This document shows positions 54,001-62,164 of a DNA stretch of 64,000 nucleotides, one piece after another. The DNA comes from Bacteroidota bacterium (GTDB lineage Bacteria > Bacteroidota > Bacteroidia > 2-12-FULL-35-15): assembly GCA_005772895.1 (NCBI GenBank), contig SXIH01000037.1, positions 55,721 to 119,720 on the forward strand, written 5' to 3'. Every line of letters starts with the position of its first letter. The stretch's first letter is position 1. The translations under genes and the position numbers were made by a program. A model generated the notes under the pieces. It saw nothing but the letters and a program-made list of their open reading frames with translations. It was not told the DNA's origin and did not search any database.

Positions 54001-54835
54001 ACCTGCTGCAAAATACGATTTGAAAAAATATGTAATTACTGCAAAAGAAGTAAAATATATAAACGTTGCCGATGCGCGGATTTATCCTGAGAAAGGTGAT
54101 GTTATTATTGATAGAGATGCTGTAATGCGTGCGTTTACAAATGCTAAGATTGTAGCTAACTCCATTACAAAATATCACAACCTATACAATTGTACTGTAA
54201 ATGTTTTTGCAAAGAAAAAGTATCAAGGCTCCGGTTTTTATGATTACATAGATGAAATTAAAACCAAACAAACGTTTTATTTCAGTAATGTTAGTGTTGA
54301 TACAACCTTCCAAACATTTGCAGAAACAAACATTCCTGATTCATCTAAATTCAGGTTGAGTCCGAACTTCGAATATAAAGGGAAAGTAAAACTAAAAGCA
54401 ACCGCAAATTTCTTAGTATTTGATGGATCTGCTCGCATTTCTCACGATTGTGCTAGCATTCCTAGAACTTGGTTTAAGTTTGAATCAGAAATTAATCCGA
54501 ATAGCATTTACATTCCAATCTCAGCTGAGCCCGTTGATATGTTCGGAAAACCTATTGCTGCATCAATGATGGTAACTACCGATTCCACGCATTTTTATTC
54601 TGCGTTTTTATCACCTAAAGAATCTGCAATGGATAATTATGTTTTACCTGCAGATGGATTTTTGTTTTTTGATAAGAGTGCTAGAGAATACAGAATATCA
54701 AACAAAGAAAAATTGGTTGAAAGATCCTTACCTGGAAACTATTTAAGCTTAAATACTGCACAATGTAAGATGTATGGTGAAGGGAAAATTAATTTCGGAG
54801 GAGACTTTGGGCAGGTAAAAGTGGAGTCGTTTTGA
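51002..54835 (+). CDS. Very large exported protein, cut by an in-frame TGA
   Basis: From ATG 51002 it has 1277 residues and a signal peptide ending in SLAQ. No named family is recognised. The rest is a long series of beta-rich segments with many Asp/Asn turns, consistent with an extended beta-solenoid or filament-like exported protein. The frame stops at TGA 54833-54835 in a segment that would otherwise read on without break for 219 codons (see the next entry). If the TGA were GGA (Gly), the gene would be 1497 residues. Upstream and downstream sequence stays in one frame, so this is not a frameshift. Bacteroidota with the same gene order have a single long gene at this place, as far as I recall. 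Confidence 0.75.
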   Translation: MRTLKFVLLFISVFFISETSLAQLNPIKQFSEDPLLFLGEIKTMFEATNMDKKEIKEFLEAFTLAWNSPKCNDKLKKSIVGSCNLMIKKKLRILPEYKSYLSSVMNFINSTHSEDNFLTWQECINKILGGKAIKNFSDYLEMSDNLFSTNSFYNSSVIRYSANSNKYIFEFDSVPKVIFPSLNLRIANNQNDTGIVYNTKGVYYPYKGVFVGEGGKVNWKRAGFEDNVVWAELKKYQIVLKTSGFVADSVVFYNKNYFQKPLIGQLTEKIVSEKEGNISYPRFDSYNKRMPIPNIAKDVDYDGGFTQRGPKVLGSGSKEEDAKLIFKREGKVFLIIGAKLIGITKDKLTGESCNVKFYFDKDSITHPSVNMKFTVNDRKLSLIRTTDGVSKSPFLNSFHKVDMYFEELTWKIDDPKINLGMLVGNSQEDAMFESSNYFRTDRYERLQGIDQMNPLIQIRDFVRKNGDVPEFYGAQYAKYLKFSLNDIRPGLVRLSTLGFITYDPEDDEVVVNEKLHTYIAARAAHIDYDVIQFPSSVRGASNASVNLLNYDMTIMGVRQIYMSDSQNVVIYPFEQKIILKKNRDFTFAGIVHAGRFDFFGKEFSFNYDKFKIDLKNVDSLRIMVRSREPDAYGEYPLLKVRTVVESINGDLEIDNPANKSGRKPFPVYPIFNSFKESYAYYDKKSIQNGKYNKKEFYFKLDPFTIDSLDNFSNEGLVFKGTMETAGIFPTFKESLTLQQDYSLGFITQSPPDGYPMYGGKGTYTAAIKLSNQGLHGDGTLKYVTSIAKSKDFLFFPDSTRCIAQSYDVTEQKAKPEFPQLHGEDARILWLPKKDVMNVWNPKDKKFQDYNGQAQFDGRLSMTPAQLFGSGRADFSNAKLDAKLVKFKFNSFVSDTANFNLKALEESNGLDAFATDNVNAKIDFDKRIGEFTSNGKGSVVKFPVNQYICFMDNFKWYMDDSQIELGSSKNAVKKAANEDLDLVGPEFISVHPSQDSLRFQSPAAKYDLKKYVITAKEVKYINVADARIYPEKGDVIIDRDAVMRAFTNAKIVANSITKYHNLYNCTVNVFAKKKYQGSGFYDYIDEIKTKQTFYFSNVSVDTTFQTFAETNIPDSSKFRLSPNFEYKGKVKLKATANFLVFDGSARISHDCASIPRTWFKFESEINPNSIYIPISAEPVDMFGKPIAASMMVTTDSTHFYSAFLSPKESAMDNYVLPADGFLFFDKSAREYRISNKEKLVERSLPGNYLSLNTAQCKMYGEGKINFGGDFGQVKVESF

Positions 54836-55495
54836 AGTGCTGTACATCTGTTGATTCCAGATTCAACCATTTTTGATATGATTATGACACTCAATTTCTT
54901 TTTTGATGATGGTGCAATTGATAAAATGGGCGATGCAATTGTTGCTAATACAGAATTAACAGCTACAGACTTCGGCCGACCAGTATTCGAAAAAGGAATG
55001 AGAGAGATGTTGGGAAAAGAATTGGCAGATAAATTAATCTCTCAATTAAACCTTTACGGCTCATACAAAAAGTTTCCTGATGAATTAAAGAAAACTTTGT
55101 TTATCTCAGATATCAAAATGAAATGGAACAAAGAAACTCGTTCTTATACTTCTTATGGAAAAATAGGAATCAGTAATATCAATAAAGCACAAATAAATAA
55201 ATATGTTGATGGTAGAATTGAGATAATCAAAAAACGTGGAGGAGATATTTTAAATATTTATTTAGAGTTAGATGCTAACAATTGGTATTACTTCAACTAT
55301 ACAAGAGGAACGATGTTAGCTGTTTCATCAAATGAAGCGTTCAATACCGCTATTAAAGAATTAAAGCCTGAGAAACGCCAAAAAGATGGTGATAAAGAGA
55401 AAAAAGAACCTAACTACAATTTCAATATAACAACTGCCGCAAAGAAAACACAATTCTTGCGCAAAACTGAAACAAAAGAAGAAAGTGATAAATAG
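54836..55495 (+). pseudogene. C-terminal remnant of the giant exported protein
   Basis: Same reading frame as the preceding gene, immediately after its TGA. A TTG at 54851 could start a 214-residue product, but no signal peptide or start context supports it. The remnant has a helical opening (FDMIMTLNFFFDDGAIDKM), a conserved-looking NLYGSYKKFPDELKK turn, a beta-region and a charged C-terminus (RQKDGDKEKKEP). Its stop overlaps the plsY start by 11 bp, as for a natural operon gene end. It was probably part of one 1497-residue protein. Confidence 0.75.
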
Positions 55496-56171
55496 TACAA
55501 ATATCTTATTGCTTTTAGGCGGCTACCTTTTGGGTTCTATCCCAACTGCTGTTTGGATTGGTAAGTTTTTTTACAAAATTGATGTGCGTGAATACGGTAG
55601 TGGAAATGCCGGAGCCACCAACACTTTCAGAGTGCTTGGAAAAAAAGCTGGAATACCCGTTTTGTTAATTGATGTTTTAAAAGGATTTTTAGCAGTAAAT
55701 CTCGCTTATTTTAGTCCCTACACAGTAGGAGGAAACCAGTTTATAAATTTAGAATTGGTTTTAGGAATAGCTTCTTTGGTCGGACACATATTCCCGCTAT
55801 TTGCTTCTTTCAGAGGTGGGAAAGGAATAGCAACACTTCTTGGAATTGTTTTGGGTGTTCATCTTTACGGAGCACTGATTTGTATGGCAATTTTTATTGT
55901 GATTTTAATTATTTCAGGATATGTTTCTCTCGGTTCAATGATTTCTGCTATTTGTTTTCCTGTTATTGTGATTGTTGTTTTCAAAACCACAGTTCCTTCT
56001 CTCATTATTTTTTCTATTCTAATAGCGATAATGGTTTTAATTACGCATCAAAAGAATATTGAGCGACTTATCAGGAGGGAGGAATCCAAGGCTAAATTGA
56101 TAAAAAAAAAGACTAAGGATGAACCTGAACAGGTATTGGATCTAGAAGCAGTTGATAATAAATCGAATTAA
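55485..56171 (+). CDS. plsY: Acyl-phosphate:glycerol-3-phosphate acyltransferase
   Basis: PlsY makes lysophosphatidic acid from acyl-phosphate and glycerol 3-phosphate, the first step of bacterial phospholipid synthesis. The 228 residues start at GTG (55485). The family signatures are GSIPTAVWIGKFF, YGSGNAGATNTFRVLGKK and GHIFPLFASFRGGKGIATL, and about seven membrane helices are seen. The Lys/Glu-rich last 35 residues are a cytoplasmic tail beyond the core. It overlaps the upstream gene by 11 bp. Confidence 0.95.
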   Translation: MINSTNILLLLGGYLLGSIPTAVWIGKFFYKIDVREYGSGNAGATNTFRVLGKKAGIPVLLIDVLKGFLAVNLAYFSPYTVGGNQFINLELVLGIASLVGHIFPLFASFRGGKGIATLLGIVLGVHLYGALICMAIFIVILIISGYVSLGSMISAICFPVIVIVVFKTTVPSLIIFSILIAIMVLITHQKNIERLIRREESKAKLIKKKTKDEPEQVLDLEAVDNKSN

Positions 56172-56188
56172 AATTCGTTTGAGAAAGA

Positions 56189-56905
56189 ATGAAAAACAAT
56201 TTCTACTTCATACTCCTTCTGTTTTTTACTCTGTCTTTTTCTTCAGATACTTATTCTCAAACAGCAGTAGCAATTACCGGAAAAGTTTACGATAAGGAGA
56301 ATAGCAAATTACCGCTAACACGATTAATGATTATCAACAAAAGAACCAATAATGGTTCCTTTGCAAATTCCGAAGGAAAGTTTTCGCTTTCTATTTTCCC
56401 GACTGATACAATAGTTTTTTCTGCAATAGGTTTTAAAGTAAGAAGCATCTGTTTTAAAGATTCCCTAAAAAATGGTGTTACAAATTTTGAAATAGCACTC
56501 TCTAAACTACACTTCGAATTAAGCGAAGTGAATGTGTTTGCCAGTAGAAGCTTAAGTGAAATTCAAAAAGACATTGACAAATTAGGAGTAGATAAATCTT
56601 ATTCTACTTCAGGAGCGAATGCTTTTGAAAGTCCGATTACTGCATTATACGAGCGTTTTAGTAAGTTCGAAAAATCAAAACGGAAAGTAGCAGATTGGGA
56701 AAACGAAGATTTGAAGCGTGATGTTTTAAAAGATTTGTTTCATTTATATGTGAAATACGATGTGATAGATTTGAAAAATGAAGAATTTGATGCATTCATT
56801 AAATACCTCAATTTAAATGACGACTTTATAAAAAACGCTACCCAATTTGAATTGGTAATGGCCATAAAAGGCAAATACGAAAGTTTTAAATACAGATGGA
56901 AGTAG
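56189..56905 (+). CDS. CarboxypepD_reg-like domain exported protein
   Basis: The 238 residues have a signal peptide (SFSSDTYSQ). A carboxypeptidase-regulatory-like beta-sandwich (about 28-115; AITGKVYDKENSKLPLTRLM and SEGKFSLSIFPTDTIVFSAIG) follows. It resembles the N-terminal plug-extension domain of TonB-dependent receptors but no receptor follows. The last 120 residues are helical (LYERFSKFEKSKRKVADWE and on) without a family name. It may bind a surface partner; role unknown. Confidence 0.8.
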   Translation: MKNNFYFILLLFFTLSFSSDTYSQTAVAITGKVYDKENSKLPLTRLMIINKRTNNGSFANSEGKFSLSIFPTDTIVFSAIGFKVRSICFKDSLKNGVTNFEIALSKLHFELSEVNVFASRSLSEIQKDIDKLGVDKSYSTSGANAFESPITALYERFSKFEKSKRKVADWENEDLKRDVLKDLFHLYVKYDVIDLKNEEFDAFIKYLNLNDDFIKNATQFELVMAIKGKYESFKYRWK

Positions 56906-56998
56906 TAATTCACTCCTAACTGATTAAAGTCACCTTGTACTTTGATTTGAATCATAACCTTCGTTTCATAGTTGAACTATTTTTGAAATAAAAAAACT

Positions 56999-57325
56999 AT
57001 GGAAACTTCAATAAACGACAAAATTCATGAAAAGATTAATGGTTGGTTAAACAAACTAGATCATTTTCAATTACAGCTTTCTCTTGGTAAAATGGAAGCC
57101 AAAGATGAATATGCAAAACAGAAAAAAATGCTTCACGATTCATTACATCAGTATATTCAAACTGCTGAGCACTTTGAACATGTTGCAGAAAGTAAAGTTG
57201 CAGCAATTAAACAATCACTGAATGATTTAAAAAATGAATTTCAGAAAGATGAAGAAGCAACTGAAAAAACAATCAAAGAACACAAGGACTCTGTTGTTAA
57301 GCTAATTGAAAAGGTTGCGCCATAA
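56999..57325 (+). CDS. Small coiled-coil protein
   Basis: A 108-residue soluble, highly charged helical protein with heptad-like periodicity throughout (MLHDSLHQYIQTAEHFEHVA, KVAAIKQSLNDLKNEFQKDE). No signal peptide or family recognised. The next gene overlaps its end by 20 bp, so the two may be translated together. It could be a small structural or stress protein; nothing more can be said. Confidence 0.7.
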   Translation: METSINDKIHEKINGWLNKLDHFQLQLSLGKMEAKDEYAKQKKMLHDSLHQYIQTAEHFEHVAESKVAAIKQSLNDLKNEFQKDEEATEKTIKEHKDSVVKLIEKVAP

Positions 57326-57725
57326 AATAGAACAATTCACTCTGTTACTTTTTACATGTTTGCTTTTTGTTTCATGCAATGCTTGGAAGAGTACATCTGC
57401 CTTTACTTACGAAGAGCTCAATGTATCTGATTTTGAGAAAAAGTTAAGTTTAAGTCAAGATTTTATTTTAGTAGATGTTCGAACACCTAAAGAATACGGA
57501 AAAGGACATATTGCAAATGCTATAAACATCAGCTATTTTGGAAGTGAGTTTAAAACAGGTATCGAAAAATTACCAAAAGACAAGCTGATTTTTATGTATT
57601 GCCAAACGCAACATCGCAGTCCTTTGGCTTCTAAGTATATGAAGAAAAGGGGATTCACCCATATTATTGATTTGTCTGGAGGGTTCATAAAATGGGAAAA
57701 CAATAACCTGCCCATAGAAAAATAA
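57306..57725 (+). CDS. Rhodanese-like lipoprotein
   Basis: The 139 residues start at TTG (57306), inside the end of the coiled-coil gene; a TTG at 57315 is an alternative. A hydrophobic signal ends in the lipobox FVSC (Cys24), so it should be membrane-anchored in the periplasm. The rhodanese domain (about 40-139) has LVDVRTPKEYGKGHIANA and an active-site loop with Cys99 (MYCQTQHRS). It would handle sulfur or redox chemistry outside the cytoplasm. Confidence 0.85.
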   Translation: MKRLRHKIEQFTLLLFTCLLFVSCNAWKSTSAFTYEELNVSDFEKKLSLSQDFILVDVRTPKEYGKGHIANAINISYFGSEFKTGIEKLPKDKLIFMYCQTQHRSPLASKYMKKRGFTHIIDLSGGFIKWENNNLPIEK

Positions 57726-57757
57726 AAAACGTTCTACATTTTATAGAACGTTTTTTT
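57724..57757 (+). terminator. Rho-independent terminator of the rhodanese lipoprotein gene
   Basis: AAAAAACGTTCTA / TAGAACGTTTTTT form a 13-bp stem with a 7-nt loop and a T-run, between convergent genes. Confidence 0.9.
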
Positions 57758-57773
57758 GAACTGAATTAAAGGA

Positions 57774-58205
57774 CTATCCTCTTCCTCCAACAACCATTCC
57801 GTACTTCACTTTTAATTTATCATCGTATTCATCTGCATACCAACCAACGCGGTTAATTGTTGCAGCTGCTTCTTTTTGCTCTAATCCGTCTACTTCACGA
57901 ATCAATTTAACATAAATCCAGTTTTGGAATTTTACAAACGCAACACCATATAAAGTATAGTTCAATTCCAATAATTCTTGAAAAAACGCTTGTTGGTTAC
58001 TTGGAGGAACTTCCATAACAGGTGCTAATACTTGAAAATAACCTCTATTTTCAGCTTCAATGTGCCATACATCAATCCAAACTGATGCTGACCCTTTTTT
58101 TAAACTCCACTGTCCGGCTTTTTCTCCGCGACACAATGCTGGATCTACACCTAAATCGCTGATGCACTTATCCACCATATCATAATAATACTGTAAGTTT
58201 TCCAT
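57774..58205 (-). CDS. YbjN / type III chaperone-like domain protein
   Basis: From ATG 58205 it has 143 residues; the longer open frame to 58229 adds eight codons. It is a small alpha/beta protein resembling the YbjN family, with ENLQYYYDMVDKCISDLG, the SVWIDVWHIEAENRGYFQVL strand and ALLELNYTLYGVAF-like elements. These proteins share the fold of type III secretion chaperones, but none is a proven chaperone. It has no membrane segments and is divergent from comEC. Confidence 0.7.
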   Translation of the reverse strand: MENLQYYYDMVDKCISDLGVDPALCRGEKAGQWSLKKGSASVWIDVWHIEAENRGYFQVLAPVMEVPPSNQQAFFQELLELNYTLYGVAFVKFQNWIYVKLIREVDGLEQKEAAATINRVGWYADEYDDKLKVKYGMVVGGRG

Positions 58206-58340
58206 AATAATATTGTTTTGGTTTAACACTTATTTATCTAATAACAAATATATAATAATTATTGAATTTTGGAAATAATTCTGATGTGAAATTGTTATGA
58301 ATTTTATGTAGACCAAAAACACGCACATAAGCGTGTATAC

Positions 58341-58370
58341 TTGCTTATTCGTTGATTGTTTTTATATTTT
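58341..58370 (+). promoter_or_regulatory. Candidate promoter of comEC
   Basis: TATATTTT (58363-58370) approximates TAnnTTTG and a TTG (58341-58343) is 19 bp upstream, the usual spacing. The ATG is at 58393. Confidence 0.4.
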
Positions 58371-58392
58371 AGCCAACAATTAAATTCATTTT

Positions 58393-60489
58393 ATGAAAGT
58401 CTGGAACCAGGCTCCATTAGTTCGTTTGTTAATCCCTTTTTTACTAGGAATCCTCTTTGCCGTTTATTTACCCTTTTACATTAGCAATATACTTTTCTAT
58501 TGTTCCATATTATTTTGTCTTATTGCAGCAATCGTCCTTATTCCAAAACTTAATATTTCTTACCGAAAATCCTTTTGGTTTGGAGTGTTAATTAATATTT
58601 CGCTTTTTATTTTCGCATATCAATTAACTATATATAAAACACAAAAATTTTCAATTAGTCATTTTTCAAATTCCGATTTAGGAAATTCTATTCTGTATGC
58701 GCGCTTAGCTGATTCTTACATCGAAAAAGAAAAGTCATTAAAAGCAATTATAGAAGTGCTGGCTGTTAAAGAAACGAAAGGATGGAGAAAGTGTTCAGGA
58801 AAGGCTTTGGTGTATTTTAAAACAGATTCTTCAGCCTTGGACTTAAAGTATGGCGATGAATTGTTATTGAGCGTAGAATTTAAAGAAGTTGTAAAACCAC
58901 AAAATCCAGGTGAATTCAATTACAAACGATTTTTGTCTTTCCATCATATCTACCATCAGGCTTACTTGAATAGTGATGATTGCAAAAGTTTGAATCAAAA
59001 TTCAGGGAACGCTATTTTAAAATCTTCTATAGGTTTAAGAAATTATTTACTGGATGTATTAAAACAAAATAAACTAACAGGTGATGAGCTTTCGGTTGGA
59101 GCAGCATTGTTGTTAGGTTATACCGACAAATTAGATGCGGATATTATTTCAGCGTATTCCAGCACAGGAGCACTACATGTTTTATCCGTTTCTGGTTTAC
59201 ATGTAGCTATTGTATACATTGTTTTTAGCTGGTTACTAGTTTTTCTTGATAAACATAAAAATGGAAGAATTATAAAAGCTGTTTTGTTGATTTTGTTTCT
59301 TTGGTTTTATGCCGCACTTACAGGTTTATCGCCTTCTGTTTTAAGAGCTGCAACCATGTTTAGTTTTATCATTGTTGCTAAAGCAACGAACAAGCATACT
59401 AATATTTATAATACACTTGCAGCATCAGCATTGTTTTTATTACTTATAAATCCATATTTGATAATGGAGGTAGGGTTTCAATTATCTTATTTAGCGGTTA
59501 TCGGAATTGTATATATACAACCAAAAATTTATGAATGGTTTGAACTTGATAATTGGTTATTAGACCAAGTGTGGACGATAACAGCTGTTTCAATAGCAGC
59601 ACAAATTGCTACATTTCCATTGGGATTACACTATTTCCATCAATTCCCTAATTATTTTCTTCTCTCAAATCTTATTGTAATTCCTGTTTCAACATTAATT
59701 ATATATCTAGGAATTGCATTGTTTTCCTTTTCAACTATTCCGCTTTTTGTAAAATACCTGGCAATTATATTTACTTGGCTGATATGGTTTTTAAATGCTT
59801 CAGTAAAATGGATTGAATCGCTTCCTTTTTCATTACTACAAGGCATTTCAATTTCCGTTTTAGAAACATGGTTGTTGTACGGATTAATCATATTATTTCT
59901 ATTCTATCTAAGTAATCGCAAATACAGTTTCTTAATTTACTCTTTATCCTTTTGTGTTGTTATATTAATCAGTCAGGTTATAGAACAACAGATTCAGTTT
60001 AATCAAAGGAAAATAGTAGTGTATAATATTGCAAAAACAACAGCTATTGATTTTGTAAATTCAAAGCAAAATATTTTATTGACAGATTCTGTTTTTGCAA
60101 AAAATGATAGTCGATTGTTATTTCATGTAAAGCATAATTGGTGGGACTTAGGAATGAATGAATCAAAAATAATTTCTGATAACTTCATAAACAATAATTT
60201 ATATGTAAGAAACAATTTTATCCGCTTTTTTGATAAGCGTTTGTTTGTTTTAAATAAAGCAATTCAAATTAATTCGACAAGTAAGATGAACTTGGATTAT
60301 TTAATAGTTGGAAACAACCAAAAAATGAGCATTGAAAATATTCGAAACATATTTAGAGTGAAAACAATTATTTTCGATTCTTCCAATTCTGAATATAGGA
60401 TTAAACAATGGAAAGCAGAGTGCGAGGAGCTTAATCAGGAGTATTGCTCAACTATGGATAAAGGGGCTTTGGAGATAAATATAAACTAG
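58393..60489 (+). CDS. comEC: ComEC/Rec2-type DNA uptake channel protein
   Basis: The 698 residues make a polytopic inner-membrane protein that passes single-stranded DNA during natural transformation. The N-terminal OB-like soluble domain (about 80-210) and the competence domain (about 225-500, with STGALHVLSVSGLHVAIVY and GLSPSVLRAATMF) are present. The C-terminal part (about 550-698) is in the place of the metallo-beta-lactamase domain, but the metal-binding HxHxDH is missing. Members of this phylum often lack it. No other competence genes are adjacent. Confidence 0.92.
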   Translation: MKVWNQAPLVRLLIPFLLGILFAVYLPFYISNILFYCSILFCLIAAIVLIPKLNISYRKSFWFGVLINISLFIFAYQLTIYKTQKFSISHFSNSDLGNSILYARLADSYIEKEKSLKAIIEVLAVKETKGWRKCSGKALVYFKTDSSALDLKYGDELLLSVEFKEVVKPQNPGEFNYKRFLSFHHIYHQAYLNSDDCKSLNQNSGNAILKSSIGLRNYLLDVLKQNKLTGDELSVGAALLLGYTDKLDADIISAYSSTGALHVLSVSGLHVAIVYIVFSWLLVFLDKHKNGRIIKAVLLILFLWFYAALTGLSPSVLRAATMFSFIIVAKATNKHTNIYNTLAASALFLLLINPYLIMEVGFQLSYLAVIGIVYIQPKIYEWFELDNWLLDQVWTITAVSIAAQIATFPLGLHYFHQFPNYFLLSNLIVIPVSTLIIYLGIALFSFSTIPLFVKYLAIIFTWLIWFLNASVKWIESLPFSLLQGISISVLETWLLYGLIILFLFYLSNRKYSFLIYSLSFCVVILISQVIEQQIQFNQRKIVVYNIAKTTAIDFVNSKQNILLTDSVFAKNDSRLLFHVKHNWWDLGMNESKIISDNFINNNLYVRNNFIRFFDKRLFVLNKAIQINSTSKMNLDYLIVGNNQKMSIENIRNIFRVKTIIFDSSNSEYRIKQWKAECEELNQEYCSTMDKGALEININ

Positions 60490-60498
60490 TCTTTAAGT

Positions 60499-61449
60499 TT
60501 ACTTCTTAAAAATATCCTTCATCACTTTCCCATTAGAAGTTGGAATGCTAAATCCCATCAATTCACCAATAGTTACTGAAATATCAGTTTGTTCATAAGG
60601 AGTTGTGGAAATATAATCTTGCTTAAAATCCGGACCTATTGCAAAGAATTCAATGTGGCGGCAACCATCACAACCATCACCATGTGAAATAAAACCATCT
60701 ATATACCCTGCAGTATGTCGGCCGTGATCATTCGTTACAATTAATGTTGTTCTGTCTTTATAAAAATTATCATTTTGCAATTGTTGCCAGAATTGATAGA
60801 TATAATTATCTGTATCTAAAATACCTTGTAAATAAGCAGCTGAATCATTCGCATGACCGGCAGCATCTGGTTGTTTAAAATTAATAAGTGCGAGTCTTAT
60901 ATGATTTGAAGTAAGTTTTGTACTTGCACTAATAAATGTTGTGATGTCTTCTCGATAACCTGTGCCTAAACCTAAATTACCACAATCTGTTGAAGGGCGA
61001 AATGTTCCTTTCCAATTAACATCTTTACAATCTGATAATACTTCCAATTTGTCTTTAGTAGCTATTACCCAAGCTTCGGATTTTGGCCGCTGAAATGTTT
61101 TTAACCAATATTGAAAAATAGAAGGGTAGGTAGGATATTCGGCACCTGCATTATTTAAACTCTCATATACACCTGTACATATTGCAGTATGGCCAGGATT
61201 TGTAGAAGTTGTCCCATTATTATAAAATTTGCTACAATAAACTCCTTCTGAAAGCATAGAAGCACGATGAGGAATAAACTGACGAGTAGGATGATTCCAA
61301 GTTTCAGTTAAACGTGGACCATCTACTATAACTATAATTACATTTTGTGTTTTATATAAAGTAGCAGGCACGTCTTTAGTGCAGCCACAATAGACCAATA
61401 GCAAAGGAATTGAAATGATAAGTAAGGCAAAAGGTAGTTTAGTTTTCAT
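60499..61449 (-). CDS. Alkaline phosphatase-superfamily (type I phosphodiesterase-like) lipoprotein
   Basis: The 316 residues have a hydrophobic signal and a lipobox-like LLVYCGC, so it is probably lipid-anchored. The first metal-binding motif is VIIVIVDGPRLTET, the nucleophile is in TTSTNPGHTAICTG (Thr/Ser before NPGH) and the second metal site is TNDHGRHTAG with SHGDGCDGCRH later. This layout is the alkaline phosphatase superfamily (nucleotide pyrophosphatase or phosphodiesterase type). Substrate unknown. It is convergent with comEC. Confidence 0.88.
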   Translation of the reverse strand: MKTKLPFALLIISIPLLLVYCGCTKDVPATLYKTQNVIIVIVDGPRLTETWNHPTRQFIPHRASMLSEGVYCSKFYNNGTTSTNPGHTAICTGVYESLNNAGAEYPTYPSIFQYWLKTFQRPKSEAWVIATKDKLEVLSDCKDVNWKGTFRPSTDCGNLGLGTGYREDITTFISASTKLTSNHIRLALINFKQPDAAGHANDSAAYLQGILDTDNYIYQFWQQLQNDNFYKDRTTLIVTNDHGRHTAGYIDGFISHGDGCDGCRHIEFFAIGPDFKQDYISTTPYEQTDISVTIGELMGFSIPTSNGKVMKDIFKK

Positions 61450-61487
61450 CCATTACAAATATAATAAAAAAGCAGGAGAATCTTTTC

Positions 61488-61495
61488 TACTTTTG
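61488..61495 (+). promoter_or_regulatory. Promoter -7 element of the Smr gene, nearly leaderless
   Basis: TACTTTTG matches TAnnTTTG and ends 4 bp before the ATG at 61500, so the transcript would be leaderless. Confidence 0.45.
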
Positions 61496-61499
61496 CAGT

Positions 61500-62057
61500 A
61501 TGAATTTTGGAATTGGAGATAAAGTAAGTTTTTTAAATGAAAAAGGCGGAGGAATTGTTACTAAAGTCATTAATAAAAAGATGGTAGAAGTAACGATTGA
61601 CGATGGTTTTGTGTTTCCTTATGCTGTTTCCGAATTGGTGATGATTGAAGCAGCTATAAGAGAACCTGAACCCATTCCTGAGAAAGAAGAAGAAAAAATA
61701 GACGTATCTAAATTATTCAATCAGAAAATTCATCACTCCGATAAACCAAAAAAATCCAAGCCCCATGCACAAAACAATGGCATGTTGGAAATGGAAATAA
61801 ATTTACACATTGAAGAATTATTAGATAATTATTCAGGAATGAGTAATGCAGAAATTATAAACGTACAGTTACGACATTTTCAAAAAGCCTTAGACAAAGC
61901 TATCACTGGTCGTTTTAGAAAACTTATTGTGATTCATGGAGTAGGGAACGGAAGACTAAAACACGAAGTACGCAGACTACTTGACAACGAAGAGATGCGT
62001 TATTATGATGGTTCGTACGCAAAATATGGTTACGGAGCTACGGAAGTTCATTTGTAG
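61500..62057 (+). CDS. Small Smr-domain protein with DUF2027-like N-terminus
   Basis: The 185 residues have an N-terminal Tudor/DUF2027-like part (about 1-50; FGIGDKVSFLNEKGGGIVTK), a charged linker and a C-terminal Smr domain (about 98-185). The Smr signature is KLIVIHGVGNGRLKHEVRRLL, with NLHIEELLDNYSGMSNAEI before it. Smr domains nick DNA or RNA; MutS2 carries one at its end. This stand-alone form may act in RNA decay or ribosome rescue. The role is inferred from the fold only. Confidence 0.88.
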   Translation: MNFGIGDKVSFLNEKGGGIVTKVINKKMVEVTIDDGFVFPYAVSELVMIEAAIREPEPIPEKEEEKIDVSKLFNQKIHHSDKPKKSKPHAQNNGMLEMEINLHIEELLDNYSGMSNAEIINVQLRHFQKALDKAITGRFRKLIVIHGVGNGRLKHEVRRLLDNEEMRYYDGSYAKYGYGATEVHL

Positions 62058-62148
62058 TGATAGAGTGATAAGGTAATAAAGTAATAGAAGTAAATTGAAT
62101 TCCCATTTTAACTTATCACTTAATCACTTTATTACCCCATCACTTATT
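62058..62148. other. Inverted repeat between the Smr gene and rnpB
   Basis: GGTAATAAAGTAAT (near 62077) is nearly complementary to ATCACTTTATTACC (near 62123-62136), with more weakly paired TGATAAG/CTTATCA around it. It could end the Smr transcript before the rnpB promoter. Confidence 0.5.
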
Positions 62149-62152
62149 TACC

Positions 62153-62160
62153 TATCTTTG
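62153..62160 (+). promoter_or_regulatory. Promoter -7 element of rnpB
   Basis: TATCTTTG ends 4 bp before the first base of the RNase P RNA stem. It matches the TAnnTTTG consensus exactly. Confidence 0.5.
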
Positions 62161-62164
62161 CACT

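Noticed and set aside
54833..54835. Recoding of TGA as glycine or tryptophan (alternative code).
   Set aside because: Several well-formed genes in the window end in TGA at conserved positions, so TGA is a normal stop here.
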